DNA of 64,000 nucleotides from Rhodobacteraceae bacterium HTCC2083 (GTDB lineage Bacteria; Pseudomonadota; Alphaproteobacteria; Rhodobacterales; Rhodobacteraceae): NCBI GenBank assembly GCA_000156115.1, contig DS995276.1, forward strand, positions 3,690,620 to 3,754,619, written 5' to 3'. The translations under genes were made by a program, and so were the position numbers. A model generated the notes under the pieces. It saw nothing but the letters and a program-made list of their open reading frames with translations. It was not told the origin of the DNA and made no database searches. Shown here one piece after another: positions 9,001 to 18,746 of the stretch (positions are counted from its first letter, which is position 1; each line of letters opens with the position of its first letter).

Positions 9001-10170
9001 TTATTTGGCAAGATGAAGCGGGATTGTTGCGCGCACTTTCCAATTTGGATCCGGTCTGGCGATTGGCGCAGCCATGAGCACACCGTCGAGCCAAATCGCA
9101 GGGGTTGAAAGCAAGGACCGGCGCGGCAAAAGCGCTGTGTTGCGCCAACCGTCACATTGCTTCAGACCGTTTTCACCCAAGGGTGTGATCCGATGGCTTG
9201 GAGCTAGTGGGCCGTCGATCTGCCAATAGTGTTCAATGTTTTCAATGGCATTCACTTCTCGGGTAAGACGAAGTGTGCCTTTGTAACGATAGATCAAACA
9301 CCCTTGCAATGTGCGCGCAACTTCGCTGTGAAGGAGTTCCGACAACGCGGAAAAGCGCGGGCGATAAGGGTTGCCGGAGAGGGTGCTCAGCGCACGTGTG
9401 AGAACGCGGAACGCTGTTTCCTTTGGCGCGGTTCTGAGAGCCTGAAGGTCAAGAACAACATCTCCATATTCTGTGTAGGCATGGGTCGTGATCCAATTAT
9501 CGGCTGCATTCTCGAGCACCTCGGAGGCAGCGCGCATCCAATCTGCGGTTTGGCTCAAGCGGTCCGAGGTGAGATCTAGGGTGTCGAGGGTCGCTTGAGC
9601 TTGGCGCATTTTCACGCGTGTAAAGCGCGGATCTTGGTTGGACGGATCCTCGCTCCACGTGATACCACGCTTGGTGAGCATCGCATGCAACTCTGCGCGG
9701 CTCGCTGCGAGGAGCGGGCGCTTGAACACCATCCCTGCCCTCTCGAAGTACTCTGGCATCGTCGCCAAGCCGTCCACACCAGACCCACGTGCAAGGCGCA
9801 TTAGGAAGGTTTCGGAAACGTCGTCTTTCGTGTGGCCCAAGGCAATCGCCGGAATGCTGTTAAGCTGTGCTCTTGCCCAGTCGCCAAGCGCCATGTAGCG
9901 GGCGTTACGCGCGCGGGCTTGCAGATCAGGACCGTCTTTTAGCGCCAGTGTTCGGATGGTGTGCGGGACACCAAGGGATGCGCAGAGTTTTGCCGCTTGT
10001 CGTGCCTCGGCTTGAGCGGCGGCGCGCAGGCCATGATCAATGGTGATCGCTTGTAGATTTTCTGCGCCGAAAGCATCCACCGCTAGGACAAGCAAGGCCG
10101 TTGAATCACTGCCACCCGAAAGCGCGATACCCAAAGGGGCGTCGCTATGCAGCAAGGCTGTGTTCAGCAT
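9001..10170 (-). CDS. tilS: tRNA(Ile)-lysidine synthase
   Basis: 389 residues. The N-terminal PP-loop ATPase motif SGGSDSTALL lies near residue 18, with the family signature LGHTKDDVSETFLMRLARGSG near residue 125. TilS attaches lysine to C34 of tRNA-Ile(CAU), changing its decoding from AUG to AUA and its charging from Met to Ile; it is normally essential. ATG 10170 overlaps the cpoB stop by one base; a GTG one codon earlier is possible. It is the last gene of the tol-pal run and converges on hisE. Confidence 0.93.
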   Translation of the reverse strand: MLNTALLHSDAPLGIALSGGSDSTALLVLAVDAFGAENLQAITIDHGLRAAAQAEARQAAKLCASLGVPHTIRTLALKDGPDLQARARNARYMALGDWARAQLNSIPAIALGHTKDDVSETFLMRLARGSGVDGLATMPEYFERAGMVFKRPLLAASRAELHAMLTKRGITWSEDPSNQDPRFTRVKMRQAQATLDTLDLTSDRLSQTADWMRAASEVLENAADNWITTHAYTEYGDVVLDLQALRTAPKETAFRVLTRALSTLSGNPYRPRFSALSELLHSEVARTLQGCLIYRYKGTLRLTREVNAIENIEHYWQIDGPLAPSHRITPLGENGLKQCDGWRNTALLPRRSLLSTPAIWLDGVLMAAPIARPDPNWKVRATIPLHLAK

Positions 10171-11015
10171 CACGTACAGCTGAGCGTTGTCATTTCTGCT
10201 TGCGCCTCGCTTGCGGCGAGTGTGCCGGGGTGGCGTACGTCGACTTCGCCCAAAGTTACGCAGGCCTCCGACACTTTACCGAGACGGCCTAATGTGCGCC
10301 CCAATCTGTACAGTGCATCCGGTGCGATTTCGCTGGACGGATCGCGCGAGTAAGCTTCGAGGTAGGCGCGTGCGGCTTCGCGTGCATCGCCTGACGCTTC
10401 ATGGGCTTCGCCCTGCTTCAAGCGCGCTTGACCTTCTAGTGGACTGCCGGGGTAATTCTGCGTAAAAAGGCCAAATTGCGCAGCGGCCCCTGCCGCGTCA
10501 CCCGATGTCATCAACACGTTGGCTGCGTCGAAATCCGCTTGCTCACCCATCGCCAATTGTGCGCCGCCCGCATCTGTGCCTTCTGTTTGCACTGGCGCAG
10601 TCGGGGTTGTTGGGGCAGCTCCACCGCCAAGTGTGCTGGTCTCGCCAAGCGCACTAACATCGCCGCCCTCAAGCTCAACCAAACGGAATTCAAGGTCGCC
10701 AATGCGGTTGGTGCCATCTTTCACAATGGAATCGATTCGAAACTCAAGCCGTTCGATCTTGCCCGTAAGCCGTTGCAATTCGCCCTCAACGGAATTGATC
10801 CGATCTGCCGCTGAAGATCCGCCAATTGCGGGGGCGGAACTGCCTGTTGTCGACAGTTCGCGCTTAAGACGTTTCATTTCGACAGATAGGACCGTCAGGT
10901 CCTGCCGGATATCCGCAAGGGTTTGTTCATTGGTCGCTTGTCCAAGTGCCATGACGGGCAACATTGCAAAAGACAGCGCGGCCGCTGCAAAAACCTGTGT
11001 CACACGAGCCGTCAT
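10170..11015 (-). CDS. cpoB: Tol-Pal system periplasmic protein CpoB (YbgF)
   Basis: 281 residues. It has an N-terminal signal peptide (hydrophobic AAAALSFAMLPVMALG, cleaved before QATNE), then a coiled-coil segment at about residues 30-110 rich in Leu/Arg/Glu heptads (LKRELS, LQRLTGKIERLEFR). A low-complexity Ala/Thr linker follows, then C-terminal TPR units (AAQFGLFTQNYPGSPLEGQA, AARAYLEAYSRDP, ALYRLGRTLGRLG). CpoB coordinates peptidoglycan synthesis with outer-membrane constriction through TolA. It starts 24 bases after pal, consistent with one operon. Confidence 0.92.
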   Translation of the reverse strand: MTARVTQVFAAAALSFAMLPVMALGQATNEQTLADIRQDLTVLSVEMKRLKRELSTTGSSAPAIGGSSAADRINSVEGELQRLTGKIERLEFRIDSIVKDGTNRIGDLEFRLVELEGGDVSALGETSTLGGGAAPTTPTAPVQTEGTDAGGAQLAMGEQADFDAANVLMTSGDAAGAAAQFGLFTQNYPGSPLEGQARLKQGEAHEASGDAREAARAYLEAYSRDPSSEIAPDALYRLGRTLGRLGKVSEACVTLGEVDVRHPGTLAASEAQAEMTTLSCT

Positions 11016-11039
11016 ATGTCTCTTCTCCGATGCTAAACG

Positions 11040-11558
11040 TTAGCCGGACAGGCCTGCTGCCAAGACTGTCACTGCACGGCGATTCTTAGCATAGCACCCC
11101 TCTTGGCTGCAAATCTCAATCGGGCGTTCTTTGCCGTAGCTCACAACACGAAGTCGCGAGGATGGCACGCCTTTGGACACGAGATAGTCGCGCACTTCGT
11201 TGGCACGGCGTTCGCCCAAGGCAACATTGTACTCGCGCGTACCTTGCTCGTCCGCGTGACCTTCGATTATCGCGGTATAATCAGAATTGGTGGTTAGCCA
11301 GCGAGTTTGCCCGTCAAGGATCAAGCGGCCCTGCCCTGTAAGGGTCGATGTATCAACCTCAAAGAGAACACGGTCGCCCACGCTTTGCTGGAAGAAGGCC
11401 ACGGAGGTAGGGTCGTTCGCACCACCTGTACCTTCAAAACCAGTGTTGGCACCTGCGTTCAAGTCGACGACATCGTCGCCAACAAAGTCAGATTTGTTTG
11501 AGCAAGCGGCGAGTGCCAGAACGCTCGTCAGAAGGACTGCCTTGGTAATCATATTCAT
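11040..11558 (-). CDS. pal: Peptidoglycan-associated lipoprotein
   Basis: 172 residues. The lipoprotein signal sequence ends in the lipobox LAAC at about residue 19, so the mature protein is anchored to the outer membrane. The C-terminal ~110 residues form an OmpA-like peptidoglycan-binding domain, with the key segments IIEGHADEQGTREYNVALGE (Asp/Arg diaminopimelate pocket) and RVVSYGKERP. Pal links outer membrane and cell wall and binds TolB. It follows tolB by 51 bases. Confidence 0.96.
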   Translation of the reverse strand: MNMITKAVLLTSVLALAACSNKSDFVGDDVVDLNAGANTGFEGTGGANDPTSVAFFQQSVGDRVLFEVDTSTLTGQGRLILDGQTRWLTTNSDYTAIIEGHADEQGTREYNVALGERRANEVRDYLVSKGVPSSRLRVVSYGKERPIEICSQEGCYAKNRRAVTVLAAGLSG

Positions 11559-11609
11559 CTGTCTGTCTCACTGCTTATTATTGTGGTTCAAAGTGTTAGG
11601 AGTATTCGA

Positions 11610-12929
11610 TTAGCGCTGAAGGGGCGACCATGATGGATCGGATGCACCGCCTTCGGTCGGAATGCGTTTCAGGTTTCGCCCCGAGATATCAACAGAATAG
11701 AGCGAGGCGGAACCAGCAGAACCTTGGGTTTCGCGTGTGAACATTATCACACGTCCATTGGGCGACCAAGTTGGGCCCTCATCAAGGAAGGACGCCGTCA
11801 GCAAGCGTTCCTCAGAGCCGTCCGTGCGCATCACGCCGATATGAAAACGACCCTTGGATTGCTTGGTAAAGGCGATCAAATCGCCGCGCGGCGACCACAC
11901 GGGTGTGCCATAGCGCCCCTTGCCAAAGCTGATGCGTTTCGCTTCACCGCCATTCGCGCTCATGATGTAGATCTGTTGGGAACCGGAGCGATCGCTTTCA
12001 AACACGATACGGCTACCGTCAGGGCTGTAGCTAGGCGCGGTTTCAATTGCTGGACCAGAGGTTAGACGCACGCTTGATCCGCTTGCCACATCCATTCGGA
12101 AGATGTCCGTGTTGCCACCGCGCGCCAAAGAGTAGACCACCGTGCGGCCATCAGGTGAAAAGCGTGGTGCAAAGCTCATAGAGCCGTCCTGGCTTTCGAG
12201 CACGCGACGCTTTACGGAGCCCACTTCCAATACATAGATGCGCGGGAAGCCTGTTTCGTAGGAGGTGTAGAGAACGCGATCGCCTGTGGGGGAAAAGCGC
12301 GGCGCAAGGACAAGATGCTCGGAGCCAGTCAAATACTGTACGTTCGCACCATCGTAATCCATGATGGCAAGGCGCTTGCGGCGTTTGTCTTTCGGGCCCT
12401 GCTCGGACACATAAACGACGCGGCTGTCGAAATAAGGTTGCTCACCGGTGATGCGCGCGTAGACCTGATCGGCCACTTTATGCGCCATGCGACGCCAGCC
12501 CTGTGTTGTGCCCGCAAATTGCAGGCCAGAACCGATTTCAGTCCCGGAAAACACATCATAGACGCGGAATTTCACGCTTAGGTTTGACCCACTGACGTTG
12601 ACCGCCCCTGTCACCAAAGCTTGCGCATTGATCGCTTTCCAATCGACATATTGCACAGGCGCGTCAAAGCTGGTGATCTGACTGATATAGGCATCACGCG
12701 GAACTTCGCGAAACAGGCCCGTGCCTGCAAGATCGCTGACCACAACCCGCGCGAGGCGTTCGGCGAACTCATTCGCAGCACCGCTTTCAGCGACAAAATT
12801 GGGGGCCGCGAACGGCATGGGTTCCACCACACCTTCGGTAATTTCTATACGCAATGGGCCGTTTTGCGCCCATGCGGTCAAAGGCAATACGCAAATTGCC
12901 ACAACTGCCATCAGTTTCTTCAGGGTCAT
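11610..12929 (-). CDS. tolB: Tol-Pal translocation protein TolB
   Basis: 439 residues from ATG 12929, chosen over the upstream in-frame start because AGGACAGG precedes it and it begins the signal peptide ([21 protein letters not shown], cleaved before QNGPL). An N-terminal alpha/beta domain (about 25-155) is followed by a six-bladed beta propeller, whose repeated blade signature reads [65 protein letters not shown]. TolB is a periplasmic protein binding Pal and TolA. It lies between tolA and pal. Confidence 0.96.
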   Translation of the reverse strand: MTLKKLMAVVAICVLPLTAWAQNGPLRIEITEGVVEPMPFAAPNFVAESGAANEFAERLARVVVSDLAGTGLFREVPRDAYISQITSFDAPVQYVDWKAINAQALVTGAVNVSGSNLSVKFRVYDVFSGTEIGSGLQFAGTTQGWRRMAHKVADQVYARITGEQPYFDSRVVYVSEQGPKDKRRKRLAIMDYDGANVQYLTGSEHLVLAPRFSPTGDRVLYTSYETGFPRIYVLEVGSVKRRVLESQDGSMSFAPRFSPDGRTVVYSLARGGNTDIFRMDVASGSSVRLTSGPAIETAPSYSPDGSRIVFESDRSGSQQIYIMSANGGEAKRISFGKGRYGTPVWSPRGDLIAFTKQSKGRFHIGVMRTDGSEERLLTASFLDEGPTWSPNGRVIMFTRETQGSAGSASLYSVDISGRNLKRIPTEGGASDPSWSPLQR

Positions 12930-13039
12930 TGCCTGTCCTGCCAATTCTTTTTTTCGCACTCTACGGGGTGCGCGTCTTATAACAAAGGGGTTTGCGCTGC
13001 ATCGGCGTCTGCTTGCCTAGCGCCTGTGTCGAATGGGAC

Positions 13040-14107
13040 TCATCTTGTGCGAAATTCTTTTGGGTTGAAGGTCACTTCAATATCCTTCCATTGTTCGTAC
13101 TTGTCGTCAGGCAAGTCGTAACCATCGTTTTGGCATCCGAAAATGGCCCGCCGTGCCCTCAAGAATGCGGTTTCGACAGCTCTGCCTGCTCCGCCAGACG
13201 AAGACTTTAATTCAATCGATCCTGGAACAACCTTGCCACTTTGATCAAGGGACATTGTAACAACCACAACAACATCTGAAGACTGACTGCCTATATCAAC
13301 CGCCCAACAATCTTGAACCGCGAGCTTAAACCCATTAACTTCGCCCGCCGTTAACGTCGAGCCGGAGACTTCATCGCTCGCGGCCGGTTCACCCAGCGCT
13401 TCAGCCAGCGCTGCATTCACCCCCGAACTCGTATCTGACTGCTTGGCTTCAGATGCAGCCGCCGTGTCACGCGGACGCGCTCTTGGCCGTGTCGTCGCGC
13501 TCGGCGCGCTAGCGGAGGGCTGTTCCGCCTCTGTCACGATCTCCGTTGCCGCCTCTTCGGGCGCGGTTTCAGATTGCTCCTCCACCACTTGCTCGGCGTT
13601 TGCATCTGGCTCGCTCGCCTCTTGCGCCGAATTGTCGATTTCAACATCTGGTTCAGGCGCTGCCACCGCCTCAGACGCCACGCGATCCGCAGGGCGCGGC
13701 TTGGGCCGTAGCGAGGTATCAGGCGCGACTCCAGGAATAACGACTGCTTCTTCAACAGGTTCAGGAAGCGGCTCTGATTCGGGTGCTGGCTCTGGTGGCA
13801 GCGGTGCCAGCTCAGGCTCCACAATTTGTGGCGGCTCGGGACGTGGCTCTGGCGTAGGTTCTGGCACAGGCACCACAGGCTCGGGGTCTGGCTCAGGTTC
13901 TGGAGCGCTTAGAATGGGGTCGGGCGCAATCGGCTCCAAATCAGGGGGTTGTGCGGCTTGCCTCAACGCTGCGAACTCCGCCTCAGAGATCACCGAAATA
14001 TCCATTTCCGGCAACTCAAGCGGTTCCGCATTAAACAGTCCGCCAAAGAACGCATAGCCCAGCAAAAGCGCGTGACCGCCCGCAGATATGTAGGTGCTTT
14101 TTTGCAC
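13040..14107 (-). CDS. tolA: TolA-like cell envelope protein
   Basis: 355 residues with a GTG start 10 bases after tolR. The N terminus has one membrane segment (GGHALLLGYAFFGGLF, about residues 10-26). A long Pro/Glu/Ala-rich stretch (about 45-240, including PEPEPDPEPVVPVPEP) is a periplasm-spanning linker. The C-terminal ~95 residues hold the compact TolA domain (QDCWAVDIGS, VVTMSLDQSGKVVPGS, AIFGCQNDGY) with two cysteines likely to form a disulfide. Energised by TolQR, TolA connects the inner membrane to Pal/TolB. Domain III is short, as is common in alphaproteobacteria. Confidence 0.9.
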   Translation of the reverse strand: MQKSTYISAGGHALLLGYAFFGGLFNAEPLELPEMDISVISEAEFAALRQAAQPPDLEPIAPDPILSAPEPEPDPEPVVPVPEPTPEPRPEPPQIVEPELAPLPPEPAPESEPLPEPVEEAVVIPGVAPDTSLRPKPRPADRVASEAVAAPEPDVEIDNSAQEASEPDANAEQVVEEQSETAPEEAATEIVTEAEQPSASAPSATTRPRARPRDTAAASEAKQSDTSSGVNAALAEALGEPAASDEVSGSTLTAGEVNGFKLAVQDCWAVDIGSQSSDVVVVVTMSLDQSGKVVPGSIELKSSSGGAGRAVETAFLRARRAIFGCQNDGYDLPDDKYEQWKDIEVTFNPKEFRTR

Positions 14108-14117
14108 CGCGCCCGCC

Positions 14118-14597
14118 CTAGTTACCCGCGAGGTCGGCGTTCAGATCAGGACCGCCGGTATCTGTCACAAGGCCGATGTCACTAAACCCACCCGCATTCA
14201 AAGCACCCATGACCTGCACAACCTGCTCGTAGGCAACAGCCCCATCCGCACGCAAATAGACCCGCGTGCTTGCGCGCTCAGACGCGATGGCTTGCAGCTT
14301 AGTGACCAGCTCTGCGATATCTGTCTCTGTGGTTTGGATCAACACGCGGCCGTCTGCGGCAATCGTTACTGTCAGCGGTTCTTCCGCATCAGAGGGCAAG
14401 GCACCCGCTGCAGTTTTTGGCAATTCCACAGGCACACCAACCGTCATCAGCGGTGCTGCCACCATGAAGATGATCAAAAGCACCAACATCACGTCCACAA
14501 AGGGCGTGACGTTGATCTCCGCCATAGGCCGCGCGCGTGTCCCGCGCCTGCGACGTCGCTTGCCACCCGTTTCTTTTTGAATAACGCCCGCGCCCAT
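14118..14597 (-). CDS. tolR: Tol-Pal system protein TolR (ExbD family)
   Basis: 159 residues. A basic cytoplasmic start (GGKRRRRRGTRARP) precedes a single membrane helix with the proton-relay aspartate in NVTPFVDVMLVLLIIFMV, then the periplasmic ExbD/TolR domain. It works with TolQ as the proton-driven stator energising TolA. The gene begins 3 bases after tolQ and ends 10 bases before tolA, consistent with one transcript. Confidence 0.96.
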   Translation of the reverse strand: MGAGVIQKETGGKRRRRRGTRARPMAEINVTPFVDVMLVLLIIFMVAAPLMTVGVPVELPKTAAGALPSDAEEPLTVTIAADGRVLIQTTETDIAELVTKLQAIASERASTRVYLRADGAVAYEQVVQVMGALNAGGFSDIGLVTDTGGPDLNADLAGN

Positions 14598-14600
14598 GGT

Positions 14601-15296
14601 TTAGCTATCCAACTGGCGCGACAGGATGGTTGCGAATTCGTCCGCAAAGGCCTCGTAGCCGCCAACGATGCGATCACTATCAGCGCTAAACTTGTTGTAA
14701 TAAATCACTGCAGGAATCGCGGCGAGAAGGCCAAGACCTGTCGCCAAAAGCGCCTCAGCAATACCAGGGGCCACGACGGCAAGGTTAGTGTTTTGCGCTT
14801 CTGCGATTTCGATAAAGGCGTTCATGATACCCCAAACTGTGCCGAACAAGCCAACAAAGGGTGCAGTGGACCCGACAGTCGCAAGCACGGACAAGCCGCT
14901 TTGCAACTCTTCCGCTTCTTTGGAAATCGCCACATCCATGGAGCGGTCAATCCGGCTTTGCGCCCCCGCGATCAAGCCTCCATCCACACGATGCGAGCGG
15001 CGCCATTCTGTCATGCCCGCCGCAAAAATCTTCTCTGACGCCCCATTGGGCTGCGCGCCTATCTGCTCGAACAGCTGGTCCAACGGCTCGCCCGACCAGA
15101 ACGCCTGATCAAACTCTGCCTGCTCCGAACGCGCAGTCCGGTACTGCATATATTTCTGCACCACGATGGACCACGCCCAAATCGACGCCACGATGAGCAT
15201 GATCATAACGAGTTTTACGGTAATTGTCGCACGTACGAAAAGGGCCCACATGGAGAAATCAATCTCCTGCGCCATCGCAAGGGTTTCTGCTTCCAT
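14601..15296 (-). CDS. tolQ: Tol-Pal system protein TolQ (MotA/ExbB family)
   Basis: 231 residues. Three membrane helices are visible: about residues 22-45 (ATITVKLVMIMLIVASIWAW), 140-165 (LATVGSTAPFVGLFGTVWGI) and 175-200 (APGIAEALLATGLGLLAAIP). The MotA/TolQ/ExbB signature around GLFGTVWGIMNAF is intact. TolQ forms the pentameric proton channel around the TolR dimer. It is the first tol gene and follows ybgC after 115 bases with no gene. Confidence 0.96.
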   Translation of the reverse strand: MEAETLAMAQEIDFSMWALFVRATITVKLVMIMLIVASIWAWSIVVQKYMQYRTARSEQAEFDQAFWSGEPLDQLFEQIGAQPNGASEKIFAAGMTEWRRSHRVDGGLIAGAQSRIDRSMDVAISKEAEELQSGLSVLATVGSTAPFVGLFGTVWGIMNAFIEIAEAQNTNLAVVAPGIAEALLATGLGLLAAIPAVIYYNKFSADSDRIVGGYEAFADEFATILSRQLDS

Positions 15297-15411
15297 TTGC
15301 CTGCTCTTTTTTGACTGGCCACTGATATGGCTCTTAACTGTAAGTAGATCTTAGACGATATTGGCGGTAAAACCAATATCTCGCAGTGCGTTGGCGCGTG
15401 ATTGCCGCAAA

Positions 15412-15798
15412 TTAGTGGACGATTCGGCGGATATTCGCTGGAAGGCGCGTCGGTTGGCCATCCACCGTCAGCGCCACAAGGGTGACTTGCGATGAAAACA
15501 AAAGGTCCGTGCCGCGCATCACATCTTGATTCAGAACGATGCGCGCGCCTGTCATTTGCTTGACCCTTGTGCACACGGTCAAATCATCGTCAAAGCGCGC
15601 CGGCGCGAGGTAATCTGCCTCCAAATGGCGCACTGCGAAGACCAGACCCTCCTCTTTTTTCAAGCGTGTCTGATCAATGCCCTGCACACGCACCCACTCC
15701 GTGCGCGCACGCTCGATAAAGCGGAGATAGTTGGCGTAATAGACAATTCCTGCAAGATCCGTATCCTCATAATAGACGCGCAGCGCAAATTCGTGCAT
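15412..15798 (-). CDS. ybgC: Tol-Pal-associated acyl-CoA thioesterase YbgC
   Basis: 128 residues, a hotdog-fold 4-hydroxybenzoyl-CoA thioesterase relative. The motif VYYEDTDLAGIVYYANYLRF carries the catalytic Asp. ATG 15798 is chosen because AGGAGAGGG lies just before it and it avoids overlap with the preceding gene; an upstream in-frame codon would lengthen it by 21 residues. YbgC hydrolyses short or acyl-ACP-bound thioesters at the membrane and travels with the tol-pal genes in most proteobacteria, as here. Confidence 0.93.
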   Translation of the reverse strand: MHEFALRVYYEDTDLAGIVYYANYLRFIERARTEWVRVQGIDQTRLKKEEGLVFAVRHLEADYLAPARFDDDLTVCTRVKQMTGARIVLNQDVMRGTDLLFSSQVTLVALTVDGQPTRLPANIRRIVH

Positions 15799-15808
15799 CA
15801 GCCCTCTC

Positions 15809-16438
15809 CTATTGCTTGCGTGGCATACGTGCTGACAGGCGCAGGGCGTGGCTTGGATCAATCGCGGCCACAGGCATCACCGCATCATAGGCGGCGGCCA
15901 ATAACCCTGAAATCTCGGGCTTCACAATAACGCCCCCCCCGCCCATCACAGCCAAGGGCGAGACTTGCAAGAACGCGCGGTCCGACCAAAGTACCATCAT
16001 TTGCACCGCTTGGCTGAGCGCCAGGGTTTCCGCAGGCACGTCGCTGAGATGTTTGTCCATCCTGATAAAAGTAAAGCAGGCCTTGATTGCGCCCTCCTTA
16101 TCAAAGCGGAACACGCGGTATTGGTTCGCATCCGCCGCCGACACGCGCGCGACCATTGCAGCCAGATCAGGCACCAATTCATCAAGCTTCGGAACGTCCA
16201 ACAATTCAGCCCAGTCCGAGAAGAAAAAGAACATCGCGTTAGAGCCAAGCTCAGGATCTGTCTCGGCCATGTGGTGGTTGGACACCAAACACACCGCTTC
16301 AATCGCGCCTTTAACAACCTTCAAGGTTTCGTCATTGACCCCGAATACCACAGGCGAAATCGCCCGCCCCCAACGCGCAAACGTATAATTGCCACTTTCG
16401 CGCGTAAACAGCGCTTCAATTTCGTTCACATCCAACAC
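15809..16438 (-). CDS. Conserved hypothetical protein between ruvB and ybgC
   Basis: 209 residues. I do not recognise a named family. The sequence is soluble and mixed alpha/beta with no signal peptide or membrane helix. Notable segments are AMFFFFSDWAELLDVPKLDELV (about 68-90), RVFRFDKEGAIKACFTFIRMD (about 112-132) and a glycine-rich AVMGGGGVIVKPE (about 170-182). It is placed between ruvB (47 bases upstream) and ybgC (10 bases downstream) on the same strand, so it is probably co-transcribed with DNA-repair and envelope genes. No function is proposed. Confidence 0.8.
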   Translation of the reverse strand: MLDVNEIEALFTRESGNYTFARWGRAISPVVFGVNDETLKVVKGAIEAVCLVSNHHMAETDPELGSNAMFFFFSDWAELLDVPKLDELVPDLAAMVARVSAADANQYRVFRFDKEGAIKACFTFIRMDKHLSDVPAETLALSQAVQMMVLWSDRAFLQVSPLAVMGGGGVIVKPEISGLLAAAYDAVMPVAAIDPSHALRLSARMPRKQ

Positions 16439-16485
16439 TGATCTTCATCTTTCCAAATAAAATTCCCGCAGAGCGGCCTTCGCTA

Positions 16486-17508
16486 TCACTCAAACAGCCC
16501 CGCCTGATCGGGTTTACGCGGTGCTGCCATGCCCAAATGCGTCCAAGCCTTTTGTGCCAACATGCGTCCACGCGGGGTACGTTGAATCAATCCTTGCTGC
16601 AACAAAAACGGCTCGATCACCTCTTCAAGCGCATCGCGACTTTCCGAGAGCGCCGCTGACATCGTCTCGATCCCCACAGGTCCGCCCTGATAATTCTCCG
16701 CAATCAGACGCAAGTACCGCCGATCCGCACCATCCAGGCCCAGCTTATCAACGCCAAGTCGTGTTAGCGCATTATCGGCCAAGTCGCGCGTCACGCGGCC
16801 ATCCCCTTCAACAACTGCGAAATCTACGACGCGTCGCAATAAACGCCCGGCAATCCGAGGTGTGCCGCGCGCACGTTTGGCAATCTCGCGTGCGCCGCCC
16901 TCATCGGCGGGCGTACCGAGTTTGCGCGCATTGCGCTCCACAATCGTGAACAGCTCATCTTCCGTGTAAAATTCAAGTCGCGTTGGGATACCAAAGCGAT
17001 CCCGCAAAGGCGTCGTCAACAAGCCAAGCCGTGTCGTCGCGCCCACCAAAGTAAAGGGCTGCAATTCAATCCGAACAGTCCGCGCGGCAGGGCCTTCGCC
17101 GATCACCAGGTCCAGCTCAAAATCCTCAAGCGCAGGATAAAGGATTTCTTCTACAACGGGATTTAAACGATGGATTTCGTCGATAAACAAAACGTCACGC
17201 GCTTCAAGATTTGTTAGGATTGCCGCCAAATCGCCAGCTTTGGCCAAAACAGGACCAGAGGTCATGCGAAACGACACGCCTAATTCGCGCGACATAATTT
17301 GCGCGAGTGTTGTCTTGCCCAAACCAGGGGGGCCATGAAACAACGTGTGATCCATCGCCTCGCCCCGCCTTTTGGCGCTTTCAATAAAAACCTTAAGGTT
17401 CGCGCGTGCTTCAGCTTGCCCAATAAACTCATCCAAAGCTTGCGGACGCAACGCGCGGTCATTGTCTTCGGGCAACTCCACTGCTCGCATGGTGGGATCA
17501 GGGTCCAT
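16486..17508 (-). CDS. ruvB: Holliday junction branch migration helicase RuvB
   Basis: 340 residues, normal length. AAA+ ATPase with Walker [12 protein letters not shown] (about residue 57), Walker [11 protein letters not shown], sensor/arginine-finger region [16 protein letters not shown], and the C-terminal winged-helix DNA-binding domain with [14 protein letters not shown] and [12 protein letters not shown]. Two RuvB hexamers pull DNA through the RuvA-bound junction. It starts 6 bases after ruvA ends; ruvC-ruvA-ruvB form one operon. Confidence 0.98.
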   Translation of the reverse strand: MDPDPTMRAVELPEDNDRALRPQALDEFIGQAEARANLKVFIESAKRRGEAMDHTLFHGPPGLGKTTLAQIMSRELGVSFRMTSGPVLAKAGDLAAILTNLEARDVLFIDEIHRLNPVVEEILYPALEDFELDLVIGEGPAARTVRIELQPFTLVGATTRLGLLTTPLRDRFGIPTRLEFYTEDELFTIVERNARKLGTPADEGGAREIAKRARGTPRIAGRLLRRVVDFAVVEGDGRVTRDLADNALTRLGVDKLGLDGADRRYLRLIAENYQGGPVGIETMSAALSESRDALEEVIEPFLLQQGLIQRTPRGRMLAQKAWTHLGMAAPRKPDQAGLFE

Positions 17509-17514
17509 TATCGC

Positions 17515-18183
17515 CTAGCCTTTCGGTGCAAGCAGCTTCAGTGCTGCGCGAATCAAAGCCGACGTTGTCGCCTCAGGATCCGCGCCTGCGGCTTCTGCCA
17601 CGGCGCTTGCCGCCTCGGACGGCGCGTAGCCAAGGTTGCTCAACGCGGACAAAGCTTCTGCTTGCGCGCTCGCACTTGGGACTGACACTTTGACGGCGGA
17701 TGTTTCGATCACGTCAAAATCATCGGCAGCGGGCACCTCGCCCATGGCCGTCGCGGGAGTTCCGCCACCCATGGCCATGACGCCAGGTGCTTTGTCCTTT
17801 AATTCTATCACGACGCGCTGCGCGGTCTTAGGGCCGACACCTTTTGCCGCTTTAATCGCTGTCACATCCGCCAAAGCAATCGCGCGGCTGACCCCGTCTG
17901 CGCCCAATGCGCCTAAGATCGCCAGAGAAGCCTTTGCGCCAATGCCCTGCACGCTCATCAACAGGCGGTGCCACTCTTTTTCAACCAATGTGGTGAAGCC
18001 GAAAAGTTGCAAAAGATCTTCGCGTACCAACAGGTCGGTATATAAAGAGACGACTTCGCCCGCTCTCGGCAACCCCGCCAAGGTGCGATCTGAGCAATAG
18101 ACCATATAGCCGACACCGCGCACATCCATCATCACATGATCCGCGGCGCGGTAATCAATGCGTCCTGAAAGTTTGCCAATCAT
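17515..18183 (-). CDS. ruvA: Holliday junction DNA-binding protein RuvA
   Basis: 222 residues from ATG 18183, which overlaps the ruvC stop by four bases and gives the canonical [10 protein letters not shown] start. An N-terminal OB fold ([27 protein letters not shown]) is followed by two helix-hairpin-helix motifs ([32 protein letters not shown]), a Gly/Ala/Pro-rich linker, and the C-terminal RuvB-contacting domain ([19 protein letters not shown]). RuvA holds the four-way junction and loads RuvB. Confidence 0.97.
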   Translation of the reverse strand: MIGKLSGRIDYRAADHVMMDVRGVGYMVYCSDRTLAGLPRAGEVVSLYTDLLVREDLLQLFGFTTLVEKEWHRLLMSVQGIGAKASLAILGALGADGVSRAIALADVTAIKAAKGVGPKTAQRVVIELKDKAPGVMAMGGGTPATAMGEVPAADDFDVIETSAVKVSVPSASAQAEALSALSNLGYAPSEAASAVAEAAGADPEATTSALIRAALKLLAPKG

Positions 18184-18686
18184 CCGTTCGCCGCCTCTTT
18201 CGCTTTTTCCCACACGCTGGTGGAGCGCGTGTAGTGAGCATGACACATCGCAATCGCAAGCGCATCTGCTGCATCAGGACCCTTCAGCACTACGCCGGGC
18301 AATTGTAGCTTCACCATATGTTGCACTTGCTCTTTCGCCGCGTGACCAACGCCCACAACTGTTTTCTTCACCTTATTTGGGGCGTATTCACCAATCTCGA
18401 GCCCTGCCTGCGCAGGCACTAACAACGCAATACCCCGCGCTTGGCCAAGTTTGAGCGTCCCTGCCCCATCCTTATTCACAAATGTCTGTTCAACTGCCGC
18501 CGTGGTAGGTTGGAATTCACACAGAACGTCCGTCAACTGACGATGCAAGGATAGCAAACGCAACCCCAAGTCCTTGCCCTCAGACTTGCACACACCATTG
18601 CCGAGGTGACGCATACGACTGCCATCCACCTCAATCACGCCCCAACCCATGTTTCGAAGGCCCGGATCAATTCCTAAAACGCGCAT
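18180..18686 (-). CDS. ruvC: Crossover junction endodeoxyribonuclease RuvC
   Basis: 168 residues from ATG 18686, giving the canonical [16 protein letters not shown] start; a longer in-frame extension upstream has no family resemblance. The RNase H-like fold carries acidic catalytic residues at GIDPG (Asp7), AVEQTFV (Glu) and [14 protein letters not shown] (Asp and His). It cuts Holliday junctions symmetrically. It is the first gene of ruvCAB; a possible SOS box lies 46-60 bases upstream. Confidence 0.97.
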   Translation of the reverse strand: MRVLGIDPGLRNMGWGVIEVDGSRMRHLGNGVCKSEGKDLGLRLLSLHRQLTDVLCEFQPTTAAVEQTFVNKDGAGTLKLGQARGIALLVPAQAGLEIGEYAPNKVKKTVVGVGHAAKEQVQHMVKLQLPGVVLKGPDAADALAIAMCHAHYTRSTSVWEKAKEAANG

Positions 18687-18731
18687 ACTGCTCGCACCCA
18701 CTGTGCTACCTGTTGTTTTTTTGTTGCAGTA

Positions 18732-18746
18732 GCACGAAACGCGAAC
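18732..18746 (-). promoter_or_regulatory. Possible LexA (SOS) box upstream of ruvCAB
   Basis: On the minus strand the sequence reads GTTC-N7-GTGC, differing by one base from the direct repeat GTTC-N7-GTTC reported for LexA in Rhodobacter and related alphaproteobacteria. It is 46-60 bases upstream of the ruvC start, a usual distance for an operator, and ruv genes are SOS-controlled in many bacteria. The imperfect second half-site keeps this tentative. Confidence 0.4.

Noticed and set aside
13443-14057. 204-codon plus-strand frame rich in Ser, Gly and Ala
   Set aside because: It is the mirror of the Pro/Glu/Ala-rich linker of tolA; composition explains its length and no family is visible.
14094-15038. 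314-codon plus-strand frame opposite tolR/tolQ
   Set aside because: It runs antisense to two well-conserved genes and has the Cys/His/Arg-rich composition of a shadow frame.
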